9,340 nt of DNA from NCBI GenBank assembly GCA_900544945.1, contig UQXG01000095.1, positions 1 through 9,340 of the forward strand, written 5' to 3'. The stretch is from an uncultured Eubacteriales bacterium. Lineage in GTDB: Bacteria > Bacillota > Clostridia > Oscillospirales > Oscillospiraceae. Position 1 is the first letter of the stretch. The number at the start of each line of letters is the position of its first letter. Both the position numbers and the translations under genes were made by a program. Of the stretch, positions 1 to 6,758 are shown piece after piece. The notes beneath the pieces were generated by a model, which searched no databases, was not told the DNA's origin, and saw only the letters and a list, made by a program, of their open reading frames with translations.

Positions 1-53
1 CTTCAGGCGATGCCTTCCTGATTAAAATTAAGATTTTAATCAGGAAATAGTAT
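1..53 (+). repeat. Palindromic repeat, copy 1 (bipartite form, cut by window edge)
   Basis: A 32-nt core at 15-46 forms a perfect 14-bp stem (TTCCTGATTAAAAT / ATTTTAATCAGGAA) around the loop TAAG. To its left, TTCAGGCGATGCC is the right half of a GC-rich hairpin whose left half would lie outside the window. To its right is ATAGTAT. The same core recurs at 6589-6620, 8316-8347 and 9297-9328. Bases 3-53 are the exact reverse complement of 9290-9340. No transposase accompanies it, so it is a REP- or MITE-like non-coding element. Strand is assigned here by the TAAG orientation of the loop. Confidence 0.9.
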
Positions 54-56
54 GAA
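28..56 (+). promoter_or_regulatory. Possible promoter inside repeat copy 1, reading into the flippase
   Basis: TTAAGA (28-33) and TATGAA (51-56) are separated by 17 bp; each matches the sigma-A consensus at 4 of 6 positions. The -35-like box is formed by the loop and right arm of the repeat. A competing weak candidate is TATAAA at 75-80 with ATGAAA at 52-57, also 17 bp apart. The flippase may instead be transcribed from a promoter outside the window. Confidence 0.3.
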
Positions 57-106
57 AATGGAGTAGTTCGGTTCTATAAATCGAATAACAGTAAAGGAAT
101 ACTGCT

Positions 107-1645
107 ATGCAGAAACACTCAAAAACCGAAAACGCCCTGCGCAACGCGGTAATCGGAATTACCAATAATGTTGTGGTGCTGGTGCTGCACCTGCTCTCCC
201 GAAAGCTGTTCCTGCGCTACCTGGGCATTGAATACCTGAGCGTGGAGCAGGTAGCGAGGAGCCTGCTGTCCATTCTGTCCTTCTCGGAGATGGGCATTGG
301 CAGCGCCGTGCTCTATATGCTCTATAAGCCGGTGGCGGAAGGTGACCGGAAGAAAATCACCCAGATTGTCAATACCTTCCGCCGGTTGAATACGGCCATC
401 GGTCTGGTGATTATTGGGCTGGGTGTGTGCTGCCTGCCCTTCCTGCACCTGTTCATCACCACCTCGGTGCCCATGGGGGAGGTCTACATGATCTTCCTGC
501 TGCGGCTGACCTACTCTGCCAGCTCCTATTTCTGCGCCCACCGGCAGATGCTCATCAACGCCGACCAGAAAAACCGGGTTATCTCCATGGTCAACCTGGT
601 GGTGAACCTGGCGGGCGTGGCCATGCAGTGTGTGGCTCTGGTGGTAACCAGGAGCTATGTCCCCTTTGCCCTGGTGCTGGTGGCGACCACGGTGGTGCAG
701 AATCTGGCGCTCTATGTTATTGGCGGCCGGATGTATCCCTATCTGAAAGAAGACCGCCATTCCCGGATTGACCGGGAATCGGGCAAGTCTCTGATTACCT
801 ATGTCAAGTCCCTGTTCGCCGTGAAGGTGGGCGGGATCATCATCAATAACACCGACAATATTCTGGTTTCCGCCATCGACACCCTGACGGTGGGCTACAT
901 GGCCAATTACAGCACCGTCACCGTGCGGCTCCAGGAGCTGCTGACCATTTTCCACAATTCCATTCTCTATTCCCTGGGCATTGCCAGCGTGGAAAAGGGA
1001 GCGGAGGAAAAATACCAGCTGTTCCGGAAGGTGGTGCTGATCGATCAGTATGTGGTAGGCGTAATCTGCGTATGTACCGGCGTGCTGTGGCATGATTTTA
1101 TCTCCGTCTGGCTGGGGAAGGAATATCTCATCAGCGATGCGCTGATGTATTCGGTGCTGCTGAATTTTATGTGGCGGGTGCAGGTGACACCCCTGGCTAT
1201 GTTCCGGGATACCAATGGCCTGTTCGTCTATGTGCGCCGGATGGTGCTGATCAATGCCGGGCTGAATATTGTTCTGTCTCTGGCTTTTGGCCGGGTCATC
1301 GGTGTGCCCGGGGTGTATATCGCCACGGTGATTGCGGATATCCTGACGGACTTCTGGTTCGATGCCAGGCTGCTCTACGAAAAGCTCTTCCGGCGGAAGG
1401 GCTTCTGGAAATACGATCTGGTGGCCTTTGGCACCTGCTGCGCCAATCTGGTAGTGGTGTATCTTCTGCGCCGGGCTCTGGACGGACTGGGTGCCAGCCT
1501 TCCCATGTGGGTGGTCAAGGGCACTGTGGCGGCTCTGGCCTATACCCTGGTTTATGTGCTGGTGTGCGGCAGAACCCAGGTGTTCCGGGACGTGGTGAAC
1601 CAGATTGTGCTGCCCCGTCTGCGCCGAAAGAAGGCGGCTCAATGA
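107..1645 (+). CDS. Wzx/MVF-type oligosaccharide flippase (polysaccharide biosynthesis protein)
   Basis: A 512-residue polytopic membrane protein with about 12-14 hydrophobic segments, of the MOP superfamily (Wzx/MVF-like). Members flip lipid-linked glycan units across the cytoplasmic membrane for surface polysaccharide assembly. The N-terminal pattern is typical of the clostridial Wzx-like group: basic start, first segment near residues 14-31, then YLGIEYLSV (39-47), FSEMGIGSAVLYMLYKP (59-75) and a linker with NTFRRLN. The C-terminus is a basic tail (RRKKAAQ). The start is supported by AAAGGA at 93-98, eight bases before ATG. The stop overlaps the next start by ATGA, so the downstream lipoprotein is probably translationally coupled. 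No glycosyltransferase lies in the window, so the glycan cannot be named. A MATE-type multidrug exporter is a less likely alternative. Confidence 0.85.
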   Translation: MQKHSKTENALRNAVIGITNNVVVLVLHLLSRKLFLRYLGIEYLSVEQVARSLLSILSFSEMGIGSAVLYMLYKPVAEGDRKKITQIVNTFRRLNTAIGLVIIGLGVCCLPFLHLFITTSVPMGEVYMIFLLRLTYSASSYFCAHRQMLINADQKNRVISMVNLVVNLAGVAMQCVALVVTRSYVPFALVLVATTVVQNLALYVIGGRMYPYLKEDRHSRIDRESGKSLITYVKSLFAVKVGGIIINNTDNILVSAIDTLTVGYMANYSTVTVRLQELLTIFHNSILYSLGIASVEKGAEEKYQLFRKVVLIDQYVVGVICVCTGVLWHDFISVWLGKEYLISDALMYSVLLNFMWRVQVTPLAMFRDTNGLFVYVRRMVLINAGLNIVLSLAFGRVIGVPGVYIATVIADILTDFWFDARLLYEKLFRRKGFWKYDLVAFGTCCANLVVVYLLRRALDGLGASLPMWVVKGTVAALAYTLVYVLVCGRTQVFRDVVNQIVLPRLRRKKAAQ

Positions 1646-2655
1646 GGCACTGGCTTGCGTTGGCACTGGCCGCCGCACTGCTTTTGTTCGGCTGTGCCGG
1701 GAAGCAGGCGGAAAGCCGTCAGGCGGTGTATCTGGACGTATTTGACACAGTGACCACCGTGGCGGCGGTGGGCATGGACGAGGCGGATTTTCAGCAGGCG
1801 GCGGAGAAAATTCACGAGACCCTGCTGTTCTATCACCGCCTGTTCGATATTTACAATGACTACGAAGGCTTGAATAACCTGAAAACCGTCAATGACCATG
1901 CGGGAATTGCGCCTGTGAAGGTGGACGGCGAAATCATCCGGCTGCTGCTGGACTGCTGGGACTACTACGAGCGGACGGATCACGCGGTGAACGTGGCCAT
2001 GGGCAGTGTGCTGAGACTTTGGCACGAGGCCCGGACGAAGGCGTTGGACGACCCGGAAAATGCGTCTCTGCCGGAGGAGGCTGCTCTTCGGGCGGCTTCC
2101 AAGCACTGCGGCTGGGACACTGTTCAGATTGATGAAGAGGCCTCTACGGTGTACCTGACCGATTCGGAGCAGAGCCTGGACGTGGGCGCGGTTGCCAAGG
2201 GCTGGGCGGCGGGAAAAGCCGCGGCGCAGGCTCCAACGGGCTTTCTCATCAGCGTAGGCGGCAACGTCTGCGCCACCGGCCCCAAAGAGGCGGACACCCC
2301 CTGGGTGGTGGGCATTGCCGATCCGGATGGGGGCGAGGGCTACCTGAGTACCCTGAACGACTGGGACAAGGCCATTGTCACCAGCGGGGACTACCAGCGG
2401 TATTTCGAGCTGGACGGGGTGCGCTATCACCATATTATTGACCCGAAAACCCTGTACCCGGCGGCGCGTTTCCGGAGTGTGACGGTGGTCTGCGCCGATT
2501 CCGGCCTGGCGGACGCCCTGTCCACTGCTTTGTTCGTGCTGCCCCTGGAAGAGGGAAAAGCACTGGCGGCAAAGGCCGGAGCGGAGGCCATGTGGCTGGA
2601 TACCCAGGGAAATCTCACCCAGACTCCGCTCTTTTCCCAATATCTTGCCGGATAG
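1642..2655 (+). CDS. apbE: FAD:protein FMN transferase, ApbE-family lipoprotein
   Basis: A 337-residue ApbE-family protein. The family moves FMN from FAD onto a Thr or Ser of target flavoproteins such as RnfG/RnfD, NqrB/NqrC and FMN-binding-domain proteins, using Mg2+, on the outer face of the membrane. A short hydrophobic signal ends in the lipobox LFGC, so Cys18 would be lipidated. Family motifs appear in order: DVGAVAKG (180-187), GGN (206-208), TSGDYQRYF (247-255) and HHIIDPKTLYPA (263-274). In the last, Leu271 stands where many members have Gly (DPxTG). Length is normal for the family. The frame is open far upstream, but ATG at 1642 is chosen because it begins the signal peptide and gives the ATGA overlap with the flippase. 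No acceptor flavoprotein is visible nearby. Confidence 0.92.
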   Translation: MRHWLALALAAALLLFGCAGKQAESRQAVYLDVFDTVTTVAAVGMDEADFQQAAEKIHETLLFYHRLFDIYNDYEGLNNLKTVNDHAGIAPVKVDGEIIRLLLDCWDYYERTDHAVNVAMGSVLRLWHEARTKALDDPENASLPEEAALRAASKHCGWDTVQIDEEASTVYLTDSEQSLDVGAVAKGWAAGKAAAQAPTGFLISVGGNVCATGPKEADTPWVVGIADPDGGEGYLSTLNDWDKAIVTSGDYQRYFELDGVRYHHIIDPKTLYPAARFRSVTVVCADSGLADALSTALFVLPLEEGKALAAKAGAEAMWLDTQGNLTQTPLFSQYLAG

Positions 2656-2675
2656 GGAAGCAAGGAAACACAAAA

Positions 2676-2708
2676 CCCGCACTGCCAAAAGCGGTGCGGG
2701 CGTTTTTT
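2676..2708 (+). terminator. Rho-independent terminator of the flippase-apbE pair
   Basis: CCCGCACTGC (2676-2685) pairs with GCGGTGCGGG (2691-2700) as a 10-bp stem with one G-U pair and loop CAAAA. It is followed by CG and six T (2703-2708). It lies 21 bp after the apbE stop. Confidence 0.9.
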
Positions 2709-2767
2709 GCCCATGGGGGAAAATGGAAACTCCAGGGAAAAAAGATGGAAAATTTTGCAATTCATGG

Positions 2768-2796
2768 TTGCAATCTGATTACAGATATGTTACAAT
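2768..2796 (+). promoter_or_regulatory. Extended -10 sigma-A promoter of the Ig-repeat gene
   Basis: TTGCAA (2768-2773), a 17-bp spacer, then TACAAT (2791-2796) preceded by the extended -10 element TGT (2788-2790). Transcription would begin near 2803, giving a leader of about 50 nt. That leader has a small hairpin near its 5' end (AATAGT 2804-2809 with ACTATT 2814-2819) and a strong ribosome binding site, AAGGAGG (2837-2843). Confidence 0.72.
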
Positions 2797-2851
2797 CAGT
2801 ACAAATAGTTACGACTATTATTGTCGCAAGAAGAATAAGGAGGCAAGATCT

Positions 2852-5800
2852 ATGAGCAAGCGTATTCTTTCCCTGCTTCTGGCAATGGTGATGCTTCTGT
2901 CTCTGGTGCCCTTCCAGGCACTGGCAGAGGATGTAACCGAGCCTGAAGCCACTGTTGTTGAGGAGACGGAGGCCCCGGTGATTCCGGAGACCACCCAGGC
3001 TCCCGCTGTTCCAGAAACCACTGAGGCACCCGCAGTGCCCGAGACTACGGAAGCCCCGGCTCCCGAAACCACCGCTCCCACTGCGGAGCCTACCGAGCCC
3101 CCCACGACCTCTGAACCCACGGAGGCAACCGAGGCTCCCATGGAGGAGACCGATCCCACCGAGGAGACCACGGAGCTGCTGGAGGACGAGCTGACCCAGT
3201 TTGGCGCACCGCTGCTGGGCTCCATCGTCATCACCCCCGCCGCGGATGCTCCCGAAGAGGAACGTGAGGTTCTGGCCGGTGAGGCACTCACCCTGACTGC
3301 CAAGGACACCAGCGACCCCAACAAGGTTTTCCTGTGGAAATTCGTTGACCCGGACGATGCGGGCTATGCCTATCTGTCCGCCGGCGGCGTACTGAAGCCC
3401 TATACCCAGGCTGTCCTGGAGCGCAAGACCGTTACCGTCCAGGCCTATAACCGGCTGAACAAGGACGAGGTCAGCGAGGAGCTGGAGCTGATTCTGGTTC
3501 CCCGGGTGACCCGGGTGGATCTGCTGGCTAACGGCGAGAAGGTCACCGGCGGCGATGTGTATGTGAACATCGACAAGGATACCAGCGTGGTCATCAATGC
3601 GGAAATCGGCCCCAAGGACTCCCGCCAGAAGGTGAAGTGGAGTGTCAGCGGGGATGAGAGCCTGTACATCAACCGGGCGGAGGACGATACCTCCATTGCC
3701 ATGGATCACCGGAACAAGACCGGTCTGGTGACTGTCACCGCCACTGCCGCGGACAAGGACAGCACAGCCAAGGCTACGGTGACGATCCACTTCGTCAAGC
3801 TGGGCAGCCACATTGAAATCAAGAACCTGCCTGCCAAGAACGAAGACGGCGAGTACTTTATGATCGGCGGCACCAAGCGTAGCCTGACCACCAACCTGGC
3901 CACCGAACCGGGTCTCAGCGACCGGGCCGTAATCTGGCAGGTGGTTGACGGGGACGCGGTGGAGGATCCCGAAACCGGCAAGTACCCCGATTCCCAGTAC
4001 GCCACCATCGGCAAGAACACCGGCAATCTGGTGACCAAGGCCGTGGAGGAGAAGACTCCCATCAAGGTGCTGGCCTGGGTGGCCGCAGACCTGGACATTG
4101 CCCCGGCTGAGGAAACCATCATTCTCTACCCCGGCGCAAGCGAGGTGAAGGCTGAGGCCAAGAATATTGAGAACAATACGGTTAAGCTGTCCCTGGGCGA
4201 AGTGGAGCTGGAAGGTACGGTTCTGCCCAGCGATGCTATGCAGAACCTGCAGTGGACGGTGAGCAATCCCAAGCTGGCCTGCTTCCTGGTCACGGACGAC
4301 AACGGGGAGACCAAGGAGGCCACCACCGTCACCGACACAATGAACCCCACTCTGAAGCTGAAGGCTGCCGGTAATGTGCGCATTACCGCCAAGGCTGTGG
4401 ACGGCTCCGGCGAGTTCAAATTCGTCAACCTGAAGATCACCGCTCCCGTGACGGAGCTGACCATTACCCCCCAGCTGAAGGCCGGTGAGGATGCCGAATT
4501 CCTGACGCTGGCTTCCGGGAATTCCATGAATCTGAAGGCCGAGACCTGGACGGTTTATGATGAGACCGATGCTGACAGCTGTCTGCTGGCCGAGAACCAG
4601 AAGGTCATCTGGACCATCGGCGTGGAGAACGACAAGGGTGAGCTGGTAAGAACCTCCGCCGCCTCCATCAGTGCCGCCGGTCGGGTTTCTGCCGGTACCG
4701 TGGAAGAGAATACCACGGTTATGGTGAAGGCCGTGTCCGTGGAAGACGAGAAAGTTTCCGCCACTGTGGAGATTACCATTACCCCCAAGCTGGCAAGAAC
4801 CTTCGCGGTATTTGCCGACGGCGGCAGATTCAGCGAGACCCAGGATCAGAAGCTGGGTGAAAATGAGCTGCTGGACGCGGCTACCGACTACCAGCTCTTC
4901 GGAAAGTATTATGACCGTCAGTCTGGAAACTATGAGGATATTCCCGCGGAGGACTGCACCTTCCGCAGCTCCAACACAAGGGTTGCCAGCGTAGATAAGG
5001 AAGGCAACCTGACCACCGGCAAGAGCGGCTCTGCCGATATCTACGTCAGCTGGTGTGACGATGCGGACGGCGGTCGGATGCAGACCGTGAAGATCAAAGT
5101 GAAGGTGCAGGCCCTGGTCAACGCCGTGGAGATTACCACGCCCAAGCAGACCAATGTGCGCAGCGGCGGCAGCCTGTCCCTGAAGGCCATTGCCTGGAAC
5201 GATAAGTTCGCCGGTGTCAGAGCCGCCAACCAGAAGTTCACCTGGAGCGTGGTGGATATTGACGAGGACGGCAGCGTAAAGGATTCCTCCGAGTACGCCA
5301 CCATGTCCGGCAGCACCCTGCGTCCCAAGAATGTGACCGAGCTGAGAACCGTCCGTGTGTTTGCCAAGTCTGCCGAGAACGGTATGACCACCTATATTGA
5401 CATTGATCTGCTGCCCAAGGCTGCCTGCCAGCTGACCCTGTCCTTCCTGGATATGGACGGAGAGCCGCAGACCGGCACCGTGACCGTTCCTGTCAACAAG
5501 CTGGATGCCAACAACCTGGTTCTGGATCTGTATCAGTCCATTGTCAGCGGCAACCAGGTCACTGTCCGTGATGAGAAGGGCTTGGATCTGGATCATCCCT
5601 ACATCACCTGGAGCACCAACAACAAGAAGATTGTCGCCATTGAGAACGGTGTGCCTGTGTTCCAGGGAACCGGTAAGGTGACCCTGACCGCCAAGTACAA
5701 CGATAAGCCCAACAAGCAGTCCGCCACCGCCAAGATTACCCTGAATCTGGTCAACGCCGTGACGGAAATCACCATCGCTCCCAAGACTGCCGGTCAGGAG

Positions 5801-6334
5801 CTGGTGGCAGGTCGTTCCCTGAGCCTGATGGCTACCATCAAGGCGGACAACGACGGCACGCCCGTGATTCCCACCAACCGGAATGTGGTCTGGTCCTTTG
5901 CCGATGCGGATTCCGCGAAGTATGCCACCATCAATCCCAGAAGCGGTCTGGTAACCGCCAAGAAGGGCAAGGACATTGCCGGCAAGAATGTGACCGTGAA
6001 GGCCATTGCCGCTGACGGTTACGAGGCGGTGAGCAATGAGCTTACGCTTACCATCTGCGCCCCTGCTGAGAAAGTCACCATTGACGGCTATGAAGACGGC
6101 GAAGTGATTCCGGTTCACGTCAGCGACAAGACTCTGAACCTGAGCGCCACTGTGAATCCCAGCGAGGCTTCCCAGAACGTGAAGTGGACCAGCAACAATT
6201 CCAGCTATGCCTCCGTGGATCAGGATGGCAACGTGACCCTGAAGAAGGGCAACCGGAAGGTCATTATCCGTGCCACTGCCACCGACGGCTCCGGCAAGAA
6301 GGCAAGCGTTACCCTGGATATCAAGAACGATTGA
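2852..6334 (+). CDS. Secreted protein with ten tandem bacterial Ig-like (BIG2-type) units
   Basis: A 1160-residue exported protein, probably a surface or matrix adhesin or scaffold; the role is inferred. ATG at 2852 is chosen because AAGGAGG sits eight bases upstream and a signal peptide follows (KR, a hydrophobic core, cleavage after ALA at residue 25). Residues 26-123 are a Thr/Glu/Pro/Ala-rich acidic linker. Ten Ig-like units of about 90-115 residues then begin near 124, 219, 318, 429, 533, 647, 755, 858, 967 and 1072. Recurrent features are a leading V-x-x-[VI]-x-I-x-P strand, a W-[ST]-[VFS] core tryptophan strand (e.g. VKWTSNNSS near the end), a G-x-[LV]-[TV] turn and a closing VTVKA-like strand. 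I see no LPxTG, SLH, dockerin or C-terminal membrane segment; the protein ends in the tenth unit (LDIKND). Two in-frame TGA stops lie in tandem. Its promoter and terminators make it a single-gene unit. Confidence 0.88.
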   Translation: MSKRILSLLLAMVMLLSLVPFQALAEDVTEPEATVVEETEAPVIPETTQAPAVPETTEAPAVPETTEAPAPETTAPTAEPTEPPTTSEPTEATEAPMEETDPTEETTELLEDELTQFGAPLLGSIVITPAADAPEEEREVLAGEALTLTAKDTSDPNKVFLWKFVDPDDAGYAYLSAGGVLKPYTQAVLERKTVTVQAYNRLNKDEVSEELELILVPRVTRVDLLANGEKVTGGDVYVNIDKDTSVVINAEIGPKDSRQKVKWSVSGDESLYINRAEDDTSIAMDHRNKTGLVTVTATAADKDSTAKATVTIHFVKLGSHIEIKNLPAKNEDGEYFMIGGTKRSLTTNLATEPGLSDRAVIWQVVDGDAVEDPETGKYPDSQYATIGKNTGNLVTKAVEEKTPIKVLAWVAADLDIAPAEETIILYPGASEVKAEAKNIENNTVKLSLGEVELEGTVLPSDAMQNLQWTVSNPKLACFLVTDDNGETKEATTVTDTMNPTLKLKAAGNVRITAKAVDGSGEFKFVNLKITAPVTELTITPQLKAGEDAEFLTLASGNSMNLKAETWTVYDETDADSCLLAENQKVIWTIGVENDKGELVRTSAASISAAGRVSAGTVEENTTVMVKAVSVEDEKVSATVEITITPKLARTFAVFADGGRFSETQDQKLGENELLDAATDYQLFGKYYDRQSGNYEDIPAEDCTFRSSNTRVASVDKEGNLTTGKSGSADIYVSWCDDADGGRMQTVKIKVKVQALVNAVEITTPKQTNVRSGGSLSLKAIAWNDKFAGVRAANQKFTWSVVDIDEDGSVKDSSEYATMSGSTLRPKNVTELRTVRVFAKSAENGMTTYIDIDLLPKAACQLTLSFLDMDGEPQTGTVTVPVNKLDANNLVLDLYQSIVSGNQVTVRDEKGLDLDHPYITWSTNNKKIVAIENGVPVFQGTGKVTLTAKYNDKPNKQSATAKITLNLVNAVTEITIAPKTAGQELVAGRSLSLMATIKADNDGTPVIPTNRNVVWSFADADSAKYATINPRSGLVTAKKGKDIAGKNVTVKAIAADGYEAVSNELTLTICAPAEKVTIDGYEDGEVIPVHVSDKTLNLSATVNPSEASQNVKWTSNNSSYASVDQDGNVTLKKGNRKVIIRATATDGSGKKASVTLDIKND
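2978..3073 (+). repeat. Nine-residue PETTEAP repeats in the linker of the Ig protein
   Basis: Residues 43-74 contain VIPETTQAP, AVPETTEAP, AVPETTEAP and a shortened APETT. The two identical peptide units use different synonymous codons, so the repeat is strong in protein but weak in DNA. Such Thr/Pro-rich stretches usually act as extended spacers and can be O-glycosylated. Confidence 0.8.
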
Positions 6335-6359
6335 TGACAGGAAAAGAGAGCCTATAACA

Positions 6360-6392
6360 ATCCAGGCCCCCGGGTTCCCCGGGGGCCTGGAT
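6360..6392 (+). terminator. GC-rich 3' hairpin of the Ig-repeat gene
   Basis: A 14-bp perfect stem (6360-6373 with 6379-6392) around loop GTTCC, 25 bp after the stop codon. Only GCGTTTAG follows, so there is no proper T-tract. It may still terminate, or may protect the mRNA 3' end. Confidence 0.65.
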
Positions 6393-6440
6393 GCGTTTAG
6401 AGATGCTCCTTCAAATGCCTGGAAACTGTCAGGGAACGTA

Positions 6441-6486
6441 TGTCATTGCGAACCAGTGACCGATGTCACTGGTGTGGCAATCCGTT
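6441..6486. repeat. CATTGCGAACC..GGTGTGGCAATCC interspersed palindrome
   Basis: ACCAGTGAC (6452-6460) pairs with GTCACTGGT (6465-6473) around CGAT. An outer ATTGC/GCAAT pair (6445-6449, 6477-6481) lies across an internal loop. The CATTGCG...TGGCAATCC layout resembles a dispersed intergenic palindrome that I know from Clostridia and other bacteria. That assignment is from memory; the folding is visible. Confidence 0.75.
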
Positions 6487-6489
6487 TCT

Positions 6490-6536
6490 CCCTTGGCTCC
6501 CACTCTGGGGGAGCTGTCACGAAGTGACTGAGAGGG
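6490..6536. repeat. Two-hairpin repeat (GCTCCC..GGGAGC, GTCACGAAGTGAC, TGAGAGGG)
   Basis: GCTCCC (6496-6501) pairs with GGGAGC (6509-6514). GTCAC (6516-6520) pairs with GTGAC (6524-6528) around GAA, followed by TGAGAGGG. The reverse complement begins CCCTCTCAGTCACTTCGTGA, which resembles a very common dispersed repeat of gut Oscillospirales and Lachnospirales genomes. It abuts the preceding palindrome with only a few bases between. Confidence 0.8.
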
Positions 6537-6545
6537 CAATCTTAA

Positions 6546-6566
6546 TAAAATGATTTCATCATTTTA
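6546..6566. repeat. AT-rich hairpin
   Basis: TAAAATGAT (6546-6554) pairs perfectly with ATCATTTTA (6558-6566) around TTC. It has no T-tract and sits just left of repeat copy 2. Confidence 0.6.
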
Positions 6567-6576
6567 CTTAGGGCCT

Positions 6577-6629
6577 ATCTGATACTATTTCCTGATTAAA
6601 ATCTTAATTTTAATCAGGAAATAGTATCA
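6577..6629 (-). repeat. Palindromic repeat, copy 2 (fully symmetric 23-bp stem form)
   Basis: Here the 32-nt core (6589-6620) has TGATACTAT on the left and ATAGTATCA on the right, so the arms 6580-6602 and 6607-6629 pair without mismatch around CTTA. It lacks the GC-rich hairpin found beside copies 1, 3 and 4. The bases ATC to its left are shared with copy 4. No target-site duplication is evident. Confidence 0.92.
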
Positions 6630-6658
6630 AAAGAAGCGGAAAATTGCACCACATTCTC

Positions 6659-6674
6659 CACTGGTTCGCAATGA
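6659..6674. repeat. Inverted half copy of the CATTGCG palindrome
   Basis: CACTGGTTCGCAATGA is the exact reverse complement of 6443-6458. Only this half is present, so it is a remnant, or the partner arm of a larger structure enclosing the repeats between. Confidence 0.7.
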
Positions 6675-6706
6675 TATGGGCTGTACGATGGTTCTATAAA
6701 ATTCCG

Positions 6707-6739
6707 AAAAAAGCACCCCCGGGACGATGATCCCGGGGG
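6707..6739 (-). terminator. Rho-independent terminator of the ABC transporter operon
   Basis: Read on the minus strand, CCCCCGGGA and TCCCGGGGG form a 9-bp stem (6731-6739 with 6716-6724) around a 6-nt loop, followed by TGC and six T (6712-6707). It begins 19 bp after the ATPase stop. Confidence 0.92.
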
Positions 6740-6758
6740 CATATACGATATACGCGCA

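Larger units (their letters stand above)
6335..6758. other. Gene-free convergent gap filled with hairpins and repeats
   Basis: The 424 bp between the Ig gene and the ATPase stop hold, in order: a GC-rich hairpin (6360-6392), the CATTGCG palindrome (6441-6486), the two-hairpin GCTCCC/CTGAGAGGG repeat (6490-6536), an AT-rich hairpin (6546-6566), copy 2 of the palindromic repeat (6577-6629), an inverted half copy of the CATTGCG repeat (6659-6674) and the ATPase terminator (6707-6739). I see no convincing gene. Confidence 0.8.

Noticed and set aside
70..80. GGTTCTATAAA shared with 6690-6700
   Set aside because: An 11-base match is expected by chance several times in a window of this size, and the flanks do not align beyond it.
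1171..1641. Upstream extension of the apbE frame into the flippase gene
   Set aside because: The frame is open but the extension resembles no family and would hide the lipoprotein signal. ATG at 1642 with the ATGA overlap fits far better.
119..1678. Long minus-strand open frame opposite the flippase
   Set aside because: It encodes a His/Gln/Pro-rich, non-membrane sequence with no family resemblance and no upstream ribosome binding site. It is a shadow of the real gene.
2645..2851. Upstream extension of the Ig-protein frame
   Set aside because: It would run through the apbE terminator and the promoter. The strong ribosome binding site and signal peptide fix the start at 2852.
2797..2851. Riboswitch in the leader of the Ig-protein gene
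   Set aside because: The leader is only about 50 nt with a single 6-bp hairpin, too small for any known class.
2762..6118. Open frame of more than 1,100 codons on the minus strand, opposite the Ig-repeat gene
   Set aside because: It lies wholly antisense to a gene with promoter, ribosome binding site, signal peptide and domains. Its product is Gly/Leu/His/Gln-rich with no domain pattern, as expected from codon bias of the opposite strand.
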